Shown: positions 44,230 through 53,227 of the stretch, one piece after another
How the letters are laid out: every line of letters begins with the position of its first letter
Position numbering within the stretch: the stretch's first letter is position 1
DNA from: Actinomycetota bacterium
GTDB taxonomy: Bacteria; Actinomycetota; Acidimicrobiia; Acidimicrobiales; JAMCPL01
NCBI GenBank assembly: GCA_023379675.1
Contig: JAMCPL010000011.1
Location: 48,864 to 112,863 of the forward strand
Direction: 5' to 3'
DNA length: 64,000 nucleotides
Notes under the pieces: model-generated
Told to the model about the DNA's origin: nothing
Databases searched by the model: none
What the model saw: the letters and a program-made list of their open reading frames with translations, nothing else
Translations under genes and position numbers: made by a program

Positions 44230-45207
44230 ATGATGGCTGTAGGCAGAGTATTGGTTGTCGTGGAGAGCGTGGGTGGGCAGGCGCTTCCGGCCTCACTCGA
44301 GTTGTTGACCGAGGCACGGTCCATAGCAGGGAATGTGGACGCTATTGCGTGGGGCGCTGGTGGAGCAGCTTCATTGGCTGGCGAGGTTGGAGGGTATGGG
44401 GCGGCGAGGTTGTTCGACGTGGGGGATGTCGGGGATTCGCTGCCTGGCCCTGTTGTAGCGGGCGCAATATCAGGCATTGTGGCCAGTGGAGATGCGCCCG
44501 AGGTGATACTGATCCCGACAACCTACGACTGCAGGGATATCGCAGGTCGGCTGTCTGTCAAAATCAATAGGCCGGTTATTACCAATGTGATCGACCTGGA
44601 AGCAGGTGACGATGGCATACGGTCTGTGCACAGCCTGTTCGGTGGTACCCAAATTGCCACAGCCAGGTTCACCGGGGACAAGCCGTGGATATTCGTTGTA
44701 AGGGCTAAGTCATTTGCGCCCTTGCAGTCGGGTGGTCCTGCTGCAGAGGTGATTCCCGTGCAGCCAGGCGACCTGGATGCTACTGGTGCTGCGACAATCA
44801 CTTCTCACCACGTCGAATCTCAGACCGGCCCGAAGCTGGATGAGGCGGATGTAGTTGTGTCAGGAGGTAGGGGGTTGGGTACCAAGGAAGCTTACGCCAT
44901 GGTGGAGGAGTTGGCGGAACTGCTGAAAGGTGCTGCAGGTGCCAGCAGGGCGATTGTCGATGCAGGATGGGTGCCCTATGCCCGTCAGGTTGGCCAGACC
45001 GGGAAGACGGTGAAGCCGACGGTCTACATAGCGTGTGGCATATCCGGGGCGACCCAGCACCTTGTGGGCATGAAGGGCGCAAAACACATCATTGCGATCA
45101 ATAAGGACCAGGAGGCCCCTATATTCTCGGTCGCTGATGTCGGAGTGGTGGGTGATGTGCATCAGGTGATGCCTAAGCTCATAGAAGCCATAAAAGCCTT
45201 AGCCTAA
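44230..45207 (+). CDS. etfA: Electron transfer flavoprotein, alpha subunit
   Basis: 325 residues. The C-terminal FAD domain is diagnostic: [79 protein letters not shown]. The N-terminal half is the less conserved ETF fold. Pairs with EtfB. Confidence 0.95.
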   Translation: MMAVGRVLVVVESVGGQALPASLELLTEARSIAGNVDAIAWGAGGAASLAGEVGGYGAARLFDVGDVGDSLPGPVVAGAISGIVASGDAPEVILIPTTYDCRDIAGRLSVKINRPVITNVIDLEAGDDGIRSVHSLFGGTQIATARFTGDKPWIFVVRAKSFAPLQSGGPAAEVIPVQPGDLDATGAATITSHHVESQTGPKLDEADVVVSGGRGLGTKEAYAMVEELAELLKGAAGASRAIVDAGWVPYARQVGQTGKTVKPTVYIACGISGATQHLVGMKGAKHIIAINKDQEAPIFSVADVGVVGDVHQVMPKLIEAIKALA

Positions 45208-45735
45208 GAGCCCTGAACCCCGAGGTATTTTTAATCGCAGTATTGTGCGGCACTGTGAGTTGCAGCGGTTTAGCCCGATCGGTATCGCCAAACTCTGCCA
45301 GCCGCTCTCCGCTGCCTAGGTGCTGCCGTTTCTCCAATGTTTTCTGGATCGGCGAGGTGAAGCCTCTGAACATCCATCTTGTAGAACATAAAAGACTACC
45401 TAAAAACAATATTACTGGCTAGTTGCTTGCGAGTGCTTGCAATGGCAAGCACTCTATGCTAAAGTGAGATACTAGGCATGCTACGGTGAAACCGGAGCAT
45501 GTGGTGACAGGACATATGAATTCAATAGGCCATAGCCGCCAAACTCCAGTAATTTGAACGGAGATGCGTGGAGTCGGTAGACGGTCCGTTGAGAAGTGAT
45601 TGAGAGTGATTGTCCAAGTGGATGATCACGAGTAATAAAGGTGTAAACGCTGTAGATGGACGTTTCATCGGCGATCGTTGATGGCAATTGCATTATGTCT
45701 GGTATATAGTTTTAAGTCCATGGAGGATGGTTAAA
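45208..45735. other. Gene-free interval before whiB
   Basis: 528 bases between etfA and whiB. Apart from the palindrome at 45431-45454 and a possible promoter beside it, nothing is recognised. The small frames on both strands lack family similarity. A long untranslated leader for whiB is possible. Confidence 0.5.
45431..45465 (+). promoter_or_regulatory. Perfect palindrome overlapping a possible whiB promoter
   Basis: GAGTGCTTGC, spacer AATG, GCAAGCACTC (45431-45454) is a perfect 10-base inverted repeat. Its centre contains TTGCAA, which stands 17 bases before TAAAGT (45460-45465). An operator over a minus-35 box is one reading; a hairpin is another. No U-run follows, so it is not a standard terminator. 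Confidence 0.4.
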
Positions 45736-46053
45736 TTGGCCCTGATGTGGAATCGACCGATCGAATGGGATGCAGATGACTGGCGCAAGTTGGCTGCGTG
45801 CAAGGATACCGAGCCGGACCTGTTCTTTCCGGTAGGGACGACTGGGTTGGCTGTTGACCAGATCGAAGCAGCTAAGCAGGTCTGTTTCTCTTGTGATGCA
45901 ATTGAACCGTGTCTTGATTTTGCTATTGCCACCAACCAGGAATCTGGCATATGGGGAGGAACCTCAGAAGAGGAAAGGCATCAGTTGCGCAAGATATGGT
46001 TGGCTACCCAATACCAGGACAGCCATCAAGGCAATCATATAACACAAATCTGA
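45736..46053 (+). CDS. WhiB-family iron-sulfur transcription factor
   Basis: About 105 residues. The four cluster cysteines are visible as LAACKD, VCFSC and PCLDF. The turn motif SGIWGGTSEEERHQLRK follows. WhiB proteins hold a [4Fe-4S] cluster that senses oxygen, NO or redox state and usually act bound to the primary sigma factor. The pattern is nearest to WhiB1/WhiB2-like short members; subgroup not settled. TTG 45736 is chosen because GGAGG (45722-45726) is nine bases away; ATG 45727 and ATG 45745 are in frame. Confidence 0.9.
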   Translation: MALMWNRPIEWDADDWRKLAACKDTEPDLFFPVGTTGLAVDQIEAAKQVCFSCDAIEPCLDFAIATNQESGIWGGTSEEERHQLRKIWLATQYQDSHQGNHITQI

Positions 46054-46136
46054 TTACAGATTAGTGACCAGGGTCCCTGACCAGGGAGTGAGCGCACGCT
46101 AGCTCTTCGGCACCGAGACGGGGCGCCCCTTAAAGT

Positions 46137-47411
46137 CTAACCGGTAGCGACCTGGCCGGGTTCCCGGTAACTGTGATTATCCTGCGGCCACCTCTTCCGG
46201 CTAACGCGTGACAGCTTTGCCAGCAAGTTCAGAGCAGCTGGGTCATCCATAATGGACCTTGTTTCGATCACCCCGTCGGACAACGCACCCTCGACAAGCT
46301 GTTTACCGGTATCAGTGCGGATTATCAGGAGAGTCCATCCTGGCAGACCCCCTATCCCTCCGGCCGATACATCGGCATGCTCAGCCGAGAAATCAGGGCA
46401 GAGCTTGCAGCCGTCCCTTGTCCACTTCTGACCCTCCTTCAGTGGTACTTCGCTGTACGAGCCATCCTCCATCCATACCTGGAAGCGGCCCTTGATATTG
46501 ATCTTGCTGATTTTGTTACGCATGATGCCATAGCCTGCCTCGAAAAGTTCTGGGTAGATGGAATCGTCAAAAGTCTTCGAACAGAGCAAGCCAATCGAAA
46601 GCATCAGCCTTCGCCCCACTTTGCCGGCCTTACGAGCGTTCATTACGGCGGGCATCGAAGCCTGGCAGCCGGTTCCCACTATGGCCAGTCGTTCGTAGCC
46701 TGCGGCTACGGCATCGTTGTAAGCAAGAGTATTGGTGGAGTAAGTGTAGCGTGATCCCGACGCGTCCAGTATGCCCTGGCGATCAGTCACGAACGCGGGT
46801 AGTGGCTTGGCTGCACCCTTTCCCTGTCCTTGCGTGCTTGCACCTTCTTTGGGTACATGACTGCCGGGACTGGGTGTATTGCTGCCGAGTGTACTGCCGG
46901 TGTCCGTACTGCTAGTGTCCGTACTGCCAGTGTCCGTACTGCCGGTGTCCGGTTTGCCACTTACATCGTTTCCAACCGTGGAGGACACGAGCGCTGCGTC
47001 TATCATGGAGTGCTCCAGCGCCCAGGCCAGCATGGCAGATACGGCCCCACCATCTTGACCGGCTGCACGGATGTCGTCATCAGTGGCTCGCCCAAGGATC
47101 ACATCCTGGCTAATGCCATAGACCTCTTCGGCCATGCGCGGTCTCCCGTACATATAGGAGTCCGCCTCTACTTCCCACCCGCGGAAGCGTGGGCATGCCC
47201 TGGTGCACAAGGTGCATCCGCGCTGACCGTGGGTACAGCCATCCGCACCGCCATCCTCGTCCACCTTCCAGGGTTTGTATGGGCCTTCCCTGCCGTCATA
47301 TCGTAGAACATCATGCGGGCAGGCTATCACGCATGCTGCACAGCCAGTGCAGAGACCCGATCTTACGACTTCACCAAGGAGGTGTACCCAGTGTGGTTTA
47401 TCTGATGGCAT
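46137..47411 (-). CDS. FrhB-like coenzyme F420 oxidoreductase / hydrogenase beta-subunit family protein
   Basis: 424 residues. The N-terminal ferredoxin-like clusters read CTGCAACVIACP and CTLCTRACP. The FrhB N- and C-domains follow, with GQDGGAVSAMLAWALEHSMIDAALV, YERLAIVGTGCQASMPAVMNARKAG, GLLCSKTFDDSIY and DGCKLCPDFSAEHADVSAGGIGG. It likely moves electrons between F420 and an iron-sulfur partner. An insert near residues 165-210 carries a DTGST repeat in four to five units, absent from family relatives I know. Convergent with whiB and upstream of no obvious partner. Confidence 0.85.
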   Translation of the reverse strand: MPSDKPHWVHLLGEVVRSGLCTGCAACVIACPHDVLRYDGREGPYKPWKVDEDGGADGCTHGQRGCTLCTRACPRFRGWEVEADSYMYGRPRMAEEVYGISQDVILGRATDDDIRAAGQDGGAVSAMLAWALEHSMIDAALVSSTVGNDVSGKPDTGSTDTGSTDTSSTDTGSTLGSNTPSPGSHVPKEGASTQGQGKGAAKPLPAFVTDRQGILDASGSRYTYSTNTLAYNDAVAAGYERLAIVGTGCQASMPAVMNARKAGKVGRRLMLSIGLLCSKTFDDSIYPELFEAGYGIMRNKISKINIKGRFQVWMEDGSYSEVPLKEGQKWTRDGCKLCPDFSAEHADVSAGGIGGLPGWTLLIIRTDTGKQLVEGALSDGVIETRSIMDDPAALNLLAKLSRVSRKRWPQDNHSYREPGQVATG

Positions 47412-47480
47412 ATTACAAGGTTAGCGTGCAACGCGCTGCGAGCGCCAGCGGACGACCGATGCGTGGCAATGATGGACCGG

Positions 47481-49787
47481 TTAACGGTGCGGGCGCGCCA
47501 TCATGACATACCGGGAACGATCGGGCGAGTGGGCAACCTCGATGCTAGCGAATCCAGCTTGCCTGGCAATCTGTTTCAGAGCGCTAGGAGGGATCAGGAG
47601 GTTCGGGGTAGCCTGTGGCTGTCCGCGTCCTGCTTCCTGCACGGTTCCGGGCAGGACCGACTCTCCTGCGCTAATATCCCTTGCCGGAAGATCGGGAGGC
47701 GGGGGAAAGGATATGGGCAGATCGGGGATGGAACCGGGGATCATGAGGTGAGATGGGTCGGCAGCCTCCACGAATAAGATGCCTGCCGGCACCAGCGCCT
47801 TCCTGCAATCGGAGATCAGCTCGCTCATCTGTTTCACGCTGAAGCGTTCGATTCCCTCCAGTATGGCAATGACTTGCCAGCTTGCGGGTTCCAGCAAAGC
47901 GAATGCCTGCCGTAGCTCCCCCAAGTCTATACCAGCTATCGAGTCACTCTCTGTCGATGCGATATTTGTGGCAGGGATGCCCACTCTGGCCAGGTGGTCT
48001 AGGATCTGGTTTGATCCTGCTCCGGCTGCCAGGACCGGCATGATCTGCTTGGTGCTTTTTTGCTCGCCTGAATCCTCGTGTGGCTTTCCCGTTGCCTGCA
48101 GGTAACCATCCAGATAGTCATCCAGATAGCCTGCACGCCATCCATCTGTCTCCATGCTCATGCCCTGATGAGCGCCGGGGTCTTCGTGAGTTTCCTGTTC
48201 TGCAAGCATCAGGAGGACCTGTTGGTCCCATACTGCATGCGCCAGATCGTTCACCTGTCCTACGATGCTGCTCAAGGCGTCCATGCGGCTGTCTAGGTGG
48301 TCCACATGGTCGCCCAGGTGGCTGATCCGGTCGGACAGCGCGCTGAGCGCTTTTGAGGCGACCGACGCCAGCGACGCTATCCTGCTACCAGCCGACACAT
48401 TCTCGCCTGTATCGCTGCTTCCAGTCAACGTTCCCGCGGAAACACCGGTGGGGCTGTATGACGGGGGAGATGGCAGAGGGGAGGCAGGAGTGGTGGGGTC
48501 CGACTGGGCAGGGGGAGCAGCATTCCCAACAGGCCTGCTGCTTGCCAGTGGCTTCAATGTATCCACGTGATATGCCCGCTCGGCGTAGCCCGCATTTTCC
48601 TCGCTTGACCTGCCACTGACTGGTCTACTGACCAGCGACTGCAGGCGCGAGCGAGCTGCCTGGGCGGCCATTTCCCAGGTGAAGCCGGAGGCTATCCTTG
48701 CCCTGCCTGCCTTTCCCTTTTCGGTTGCTCTATCTGGAAATGCGATCACTTCCCTCATGGTTTCCACGAGCGCATCGCCATCTGGTTCCGCCCACCAGAA
48801 TCCGGCGCTGGACGGCGCCATTCCTTCTATAGATATCGGTCGGATGGAATAGGGCAGCATATAGGCAGAGGAGCTGTCACAGAAGTCCAGGCAGGCACCG
48901 TAGCCTGTCACGATTACCGGCAGATCGCAGGCCATGGCCTCAGCTACCGGCAGGCCGAAACCTTCCCCCCGGTACGGGTGGACAAGAACGTTGCATGCCC
49001 TGTAGACAGAGGCCACCTCTTCTCTGGTCATATCTCCGTCCAGGATCTCTATGTCAGGTAACGTTGGATCGGCGGCAGCTTGGTGGAAACGGTCATCCAT
49101 TGTCCCGCCCCTGTACACTGCATCGGACCCAAATGGTTTTACCACCAGACATACATCATCTGCCGGCCTGAAAGCTTTGCAATATGCGTCAAGTAGTATG
49201 TCGGCTCCCTTCCTCACTATGGTCCCGCCCAGAAAGAGCAGCTTCGATGTCCGGCGAGTCAACAGCGGGTATTGCGCTCCGGCCGCCGAGAAGGTGGAAG
49301 TATCTACCCCGTTGGGCACCACCGCCACACGGTACTCCGGTATCCCGCTTGATATGTAACATTCCCGTACCCAGTTGGTCGGCACCCATACCTCATCCAC
49401 ATGACGCATGATTGGCTCTATCCATGCAGCCGGTATGCCTCCTTGTTCCCAGGGCTGGATCATCACCAGTGGCGACCTAGTATATGTGGGCGTGAAATCG
49501 GGGGGCCAGTGGTGACGCACTTCCACATCGTATCCTGCCTTTACCCCGGCGCCTGCCTCCGCACTTGAATCCAGGTGGAAGCCGGCTCTTTCCAATTGCT
49601 CTACTGTGTCGGAAGGATAGGGATGCCCATCGGTTGGGGCGAGAGCGAAGCGCAGGTCTCCCGCAGCAGCAAGGGCGCAGATAAGCTCCCTGGATACGGT
49701 GGCCAGGCTGTGGCGAGCGTAGAGATCGCCAACCCAGCGGATGGTAAGCTTGCTCAAACTGGTGGAAACGGTGGAGGCTGTATGCAT
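47481..49787 (-). CDS. GT4 glycosyltransferase joined to a methyltransferase-like C-terminal domain
   Basis: 768 residues. Residues of about 15-395 form a GT-B glycosyltransferase: MIQPWEQGGIPAAW, DEVWVPTNWVRECY, VAVVPNGVDTSTF, LLFLGGTIVRKGADILLDAY and the donor-binding motif VHPYRGEGFGLPVAEAMACDLPVI. A low-complexity linker (395-480) and a helical, possibly coiled-coil part (about 480-525) follow. The last 170 residues resemble the end of a class-I methyltransferase (AILEGIERFSVKQMSELISDCRKALVPAGILFVEA). The SAM-binding glycine loop is poor (VLAAGAGSNQILDHL). Such enzymes build wall glycans or glycosylate flagellin. Divergent from flbD, 106 bases apart. Confidence 0.75.
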   Translation of the reverse strand: MHTASTVSTSLSKLTIRWVGDLYARHSLATVSRELICALAAAGDLRFALAPTDGHPYPSDTVEQLERAGFHLDSSAEAGAGVKAGYDVEVRHHWPPDFTPTYTRSPLVMIQPWEQGGIPAAWIEPIMRHVDEVWVPTNWVRECYISSGIPEYRVAVVPNGVDTSTFSAAGAQYPLLTRRTSKLLFLGGTIVRKGADILLDAYCKAFRPADDVCLVVKPFGSDAVYRGGTMDDRFHQAAADPTLPDIEILDGDMTREEVASVYRACNVLVHPYRGEGFGLPVAEAMACDLPVIVTGYGACLDFCDSSSAYMLPYSIRPISIEGMAPSSAGFWWAEPDGDALVETMREVIAFPDRATEKGKAGRARIASGFTWEMAAQAARSRLQSLVSRPVSGRSSEENAGYAERAYHVDTLKPLASSRPVGNAAPPAQSDPTTPASPLPSPPSYSPTGVSAGTLTGSSDTGENVSAGSRIASLASVASKALSALSDRISHLGDHVDHLDSRMDALSSIVGQVNDLAHAVWDQQVLLMLAEQETHEDPGAHQGMSMETDGWRAGYLDDYLDGYLQATGKPHEDSGEQKSTKQIMPVLAAGAGSNQILDHLARVGIPATNIASTESDSIAGIDLGELRQAFALLEPASWQVIAILEGIERFSVKQMSELISDCRKALVPAGILFVEAADPSHLMIPGSIPDLPISFPPPPDLPARDISAGESVLPGTVQEAGRGQPQATPNLLIPPSALKQIARQAGFASIEVAHSPDRSRYVMMARPHR

Positions 49788-49893
49788 CCAATAATATTAC
49801 TTCAGGGAATGTCCATTTCAGCCGATACATAACAAGTGGCGTGTTGGCTGGTGTCCAGCACGTGGTTTCGACAGGTATGAGGTCGCGTAGACG

Positions 49894-50205
49894 ATGATTC
49901 AACTGACAAGGATAAATGGCGAGAAGATGCTGATCAATGCTGAACTGATAGAGCGTGCCGAAGAAAGGCCTGATACTGTCGTTACCCTTACCGATGGTAC
50001 CAAGTATGTCGTTTCCGAGTCCATCGCAGAAGTGGAGCAGAAGGTCCAGATGTATAAGGCGGCGATAATGGCGATGGCGCAGAGAATGATGGATGATCCC
50101 GGCATGAGGGAAGTGCATTTGCGGTTGCTCTACGGTGAGGAAGGCAACCAGGAGAAGGGTGAGGAAGCTGACATGGATGTGACCAGGGAGACGCAGGATG
50201 AATAA
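49894..50205 (+). CDS. flbD: Flagellar protein FlbD
   Basis: 103 residues. The start MIQLTRINGEKMLINAELIERAEERPDTVVTLTDGTKYVVSES is typical of the short FlbD family found just before motA in Gram-positive flagellar clusters; its role is poorly known. The C-terminal 40 residues (charged, Glu/Lys) are extra. The stop overlaps the motA start by 8 bases. Confidence 0.9.
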   Translation: MIQLTRINGEKMLINAELIERAEERPDTVVTLTDGTKYVVSESIAEVEQKVQMYKAAIMAMAQRMMDDPGMREVHLRLLYGEEGNQEKGEEADMDVTRETQDE

Positions 50206-50998
50206 GCCCGACAAATTATTGCCGATTATGATTGTAGGTGCGATCATCGTCGTATTTACCGCCACGATCATGGATGGGACGAATCCAATAGTGATGTTCA
50301 AACCGGCTCCCATGCTCCTAGTATTCGGTGGTTCCATACTGGCTTCGATCGCCGGCATCATGCGCTCTGATATGAAGGCAGTCAAGGCTGCGGGCAAGAA
50401 AATCATGAAGGCGGATCACATCGATCCCCAGAAGGACCTGGATGCCATAGTACATCTCGCGGAGGTGGCGAGGAGAGAAGGGTTGCTGGCACTGGAAAAA
50501 GCCGCCTCAGAAGTAGAAGATCCTTTTTTCAAGAAGGGTATCGAGATGACCGTGGATGGCGTGGATCCAGAGGAGATAAGAGAGATCCTCGAAGGTGAGA
50601 TAGACGGCCTGGAGGACAGGCATAAGCTGGGTACAAAGTTCTTCACTGATCTGGGTGGGTTCTCCCCTACCTTGGGCATCATTGGAACGGTGATCGGCCT
50701 GGTTGCCGTACTGGGTAGCCTCACTAATCCGGGGCAACTGGGTCCGAAGATCGCCAGCGCCTTTACCGCTACATTGTGGGGCATACTGATGGCCAATCTG
50801 GTATGGTTGCCTATATCCAACAAACTGCAGAGAGCAAGCAGCTTGGAACTTACCAGCAAGAGACTGATACTCGATGGCATCCTGGCTATCCAGGCGGGAA
50901 GCAGTCCCAGGATGGTTCAGGCCAGGCTGCAGTGCTATATAGCACCTAAGGACAGGGCAGATGTCAGGGGGGCATCGAAGCAGGAAGAGGCCGCCTGA
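50198..50998 (+). CDS. motA: Flagellar motor stator protein MotA
   Basis: 266 residues with four membrane helices. The conserved GGFSPTLGIIGTVIGLVAVLGSL (third helix) and the cytoplasmic loop with FFKKGIEMTVDGVDPEEIREILEGEI match MotA. Together with MotB it forms the ion-driven stator. ATG 50198 within the flbD end. A 197-base gap without a gene follows before motB. Confidence 0.95.
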   Translation: MNKPDKLLPIMIVGAIIVVFTATIMDGTNPIVMFKPAPMLLVFGGSILASIAGIMRSDMKAVKAAGKKIMKADHIDPQKDLDAIVHLAEVARREGLLALEKAASEVEDPFFKKGIEMTVDGVDPEEIREILEGEIDGLEDRHKLGTKFFTDLGGFSPTLGIIGTVIGLVAVLGSLTNPGQLGPKIASAFTATLWGILMANLVWLPISNKLQRASSLELTSKRLILDGILAIQAGSSPRMVQARLQCYIAPKDRADVRGASKQEEAA

Positions 50999-51195
50999 TG
51001 CACGCTGATATTCTATCGCCCGCGTATCATAGCTCATGCGCAGGTAGGACCGTCAAGTGGAGTGGAAAGGCGCTTGTGTGAGGATGGCTGGTCACCTCGG
51101 AACGGCCTCCAGATGCATTAGGGGTTCTTGGCAATGTACCCGGCGCAAATGGCGTGGCTGCGTGATAGTGGCGGGCAGGAGGGAAGCGGCCTGAT

Positions 51196-52020
51196 ATGGC
51201 AAAAAGTACCAGACGCAAATCAGGAGGCGAGAGTGGAGGAGGTCATGAAGGTGCGGGAATGATGAGATGGCTGCTTACCTATGCAGACATGATCACGCTC
51301 CTGCTCGCTCTTTTTGTCGTGCTTTTCGCAATGTCCACCATCAATGTACGGAAGTTCGAGGCATTGGAGATGGGCTTGAAGCAGACTTTCGACCCGAATC
51401 CAGGCGTTCTTACCGGCGCGGCCAAGCTGCTAAAGGAGCCGCAGCTCACCCAGGCTAATGCCAATAACATGTCTTCTCGCGTAAAGAGCGTCGCTCACAA
51501 TGTGCAGAACCAGGCAGGCGCTACAAATACGGTCACCACACCAGGGACATTGCAACTCTCCGCCATAGCTCAGCGGCTCCAGCAGGCGCTGGCCAAGGCA
51601 GGACTTGCCAATCAGGGCATTACGGTCACGACCGAGAAGAGGGGGGTGGTGGTAAAGGTCCTGGATGACCAGGTGTTTTACGGTACTGATCATGCCAGTC
51701 TCAATACGGTTGGGATGCGGATGGTGGACGTAGTTGGCTCTGTGTTGCAAGGATTCAACAACAATGTGGTGGTGGAAGGGTATGCTGACAGCCAACCGAT
51801 CACCGGAGGTCCTTACCCGTCCAACTATGCCCTCTCTGCAATGAGAGCCATCAATGTGCTCGAGCGCCTGGTGCATCATGATTCCATACCGGAGGCAAGA
51901 CTCTCTGCGCAGGCATTCGGATCGACCCACCCCGCAGCTCCAAACACCACCCCGCAGAACATGGCGCTGAACAGGCGCGTCGACATCGTTATCCTGAACT
52001 CCGGACAGGGGAGGTCGTAA
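51196..52020 (+). CDS. motB: Flagellar motor stator protein MotB
   Basis: 274 residues. The single helix MRWLLTYADMITLLLALFVVLFAMS holds the ion-binding Asp. The plug region follows, and then the OmpA-like peptidoglycan-binding domain (NNVVVEGYADSQPI, NYALSAMRAINVL, NRRVDIVIL). AGGAGGGA precedes ATG 51196. Residue choice in the helix does not settle H+ or Na+ coupling. Confidence 0.95.
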   Translation: MAKSTRRKSGGESGGGHEGAGMMRWLLTYADMITLLLALFVVLFAMSTINVRKFEALEMGLKQTFDPNPGVLTGAAKLLKEPQLTQANANNMSSRVKSVAHNVQNQAGATNTVTTPGTLQLSAIAQRLQQALAKAGLANQGITVTTEKRGVVVKVLDDQVFYGTDHASLNTVGMRMVDVVGSVLQGFNNNVVVEGYADSQPITGGPYPSNYALSAMRAINVLERLVHHDSIPEARLSAQAFGSTHPAAPNTTPQNMALNRRVDIVILNSGQGRS

Positions 52021-52021
52021 G

Positions 52022-52549
52022 ATGGCAGTATCCGTTTCGGGACCGGGCACCCGGCAGTCTACGAGTGCTGCTGGCACACCGAAGGTGCCGGAAGGTGGTG
52101 AGGAGAGGCCCAAGAGCAAGAAGATGCTGCTCATCCTGGTAGTGCTCATCCTGGTAGCGCTTGCAGGGGGATATTTTGTAGTGACAAAGGTAGTGATGAA
52201 GCCGCCTCCTCATTACGGACCCAACAATCCACCACCCAGCGCAGCGACGTACTCCCTTCCGAGCGAGACGGTCAATCTGTCAGACGGCAGCCTGCTCCAG
52301 GTGACGGTGGTTCTGCAGCTTACCACTGTTGCAAGTGCCGTCTCAGTGTCAAAGCTCAACCCGCAGATGGAGAATGCCCTCATCCAGGATTGCGGTACTT
52401 GGACCTATAGCCGGTTACTCGCTCCTGGAGGCAAGGCCATGCTCTCATCGCAGCTTTTGCATAGTTTCCAGGCGATACTGAAGCCAGTGGATGGTGGCGA
52501 GCAGGTCACCTCGGTGTATTTTACGGCTTTTACCCTTCAGGCCGCCTGA
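52022..52549 (+). CDS. fliL: Flagellar basal body-associated protein FliL
   Basis: 175 residues: a basic N-terminus, one membrane helix (KKMLLILVVLILVALAGGYF, about 38-57), a Pro-rich spacer, then the stomatin-like periplasmic domain. The ending SSQLLHSFQAILKPVDGGEQVTSVYFTAFTLQ is typical. FliL rings support stator function. It starts one base after the motB stop. Confidence 0.88.
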   Translation: MAVSVSGPGTRQSTSAAGTPKVPEGGEERPKSKKMLLILVVLILVALAGGYFVVTKVVMKPPPHYGPNNPPPSAATYSLPSETVNLSDGSLLQVTVVLQLTTVASAVSVSKLNPQMENALIQDCGTWTYSRLLAPGGKAMLSSQLLHSFQAILKPVDGGEQVTSVYFTAFTLQAA

Positions 52550-52586
52550 GGAGCGGCTGGCCAATTACCAGATGATTGTTGCCTGA

Positions 52587-53039
52587 TCAAGGCATCTTGA
52601 GCCTGCCGCCACCAGGATTCGCGCCGGGGTTTGCGGTACGGTTGGCCTCATTCCCGCTTATCCCGTTCGATCCATTTACATTTGAGCGGTCCGCGTTTGA
52701 TCCATTACCGTTCATCCCGTTCGACCCCGGAACGCCGTTCTGACCGGCCGCGCCGGCTGCACGGTCGGCGCGCTGATGCAACGCTTCCTCCGCCATGATC
52801 TGGCGGCGTGCGTTTTCTTCCTCTATCTGCTTGGCTATGGCAGCTTTTCGTACCTGGTTGGTGTAGGCGGTAATGAGACGCGATAAGATAGAACCCGCCA
52901 TCCAGCAGGCCACCAAGGCAATCAGGAACCTTACCAGCGCAGACAGAGGACTGATCCCGCCGTCTATGAGTCCGGGCAGCATCGGAGTGCTCACCAGTGT
53001 CGCTGCCGCCAGCACCAGTTCCGGATGGCGCACTCTCAC
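52587..53039 (-). CDS. Membrane protein of unknown function in the flagellar cluster
   Basis: 150 residues. Two hydrophobic segments (about 8-25 and 34-58), a helical charged stretch (AIAKQIEEENARRQIMAEEAL), then an Asn/Gly/Ser-rich tail with repeated NGSN units. No family recognised. Its GTG overlaps the stop of the 63-codon gene (GTGA), so it is the last gene of the flhA run and is convergent with fliL. Confidence 0.55.
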   Translation of the reverse strand: MRVRHPELVLAAATLVSTPMLPGLIDGGISPLSALVRFLIALVACWMAGSILSRLITAYTNQVRKAAIAKQIEEENARRQIMAEEALHQRADRAAGAAGQNGVPGSNGMNGNGSNADRSNVNGSNGISGNEANRTANPGANPGGGRLKMP

Positions 53040-53227
53040 AATCGCCGTAACTCCTCGGAACCTGGGAACTCCATGCCGGCAGCTCTCGTGCCGGGAATGT
53101 CCCTGCCGGGGACTCCCCTACCAGCAGCCAGTCCCGGATGGTGGGTGTCCTCAGTGAACATGGCGATCCATGGCCTACCTGTTTCAGCTGTTGTCGCCTG
53201 TAGCGATTCCGCATGGCATAGCTTCAT
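53036..53227 (-). CDS. Small gene of unknown function between flhF-like and the membrane protein gene
   Basis: 63 residues, rich in Gly, Pro and Arg after residue 30. No homology seen. Its ATG overlaps the stop of the flhF-like gene as ATGA, and its own stop overlaps the next GTG as GTGA. Two coupled junctions are the main support. The protein has no membrane helix. It could instead be a passive translational bridge. Confidence 0.4.
   Translation of the reverse strand: MKLCHAESLQATTAETGRPWIAMFTEDTHHPGLAAGRGVPGRDIPGTRAAGMEFPGSEELRRL

Noticed and set aside
46120..46129. Palindrome GGGGCGCCCC between whiB and the FrhB-like gene as a terminator
   Set aside because: There is no loop and no U-run on either side.
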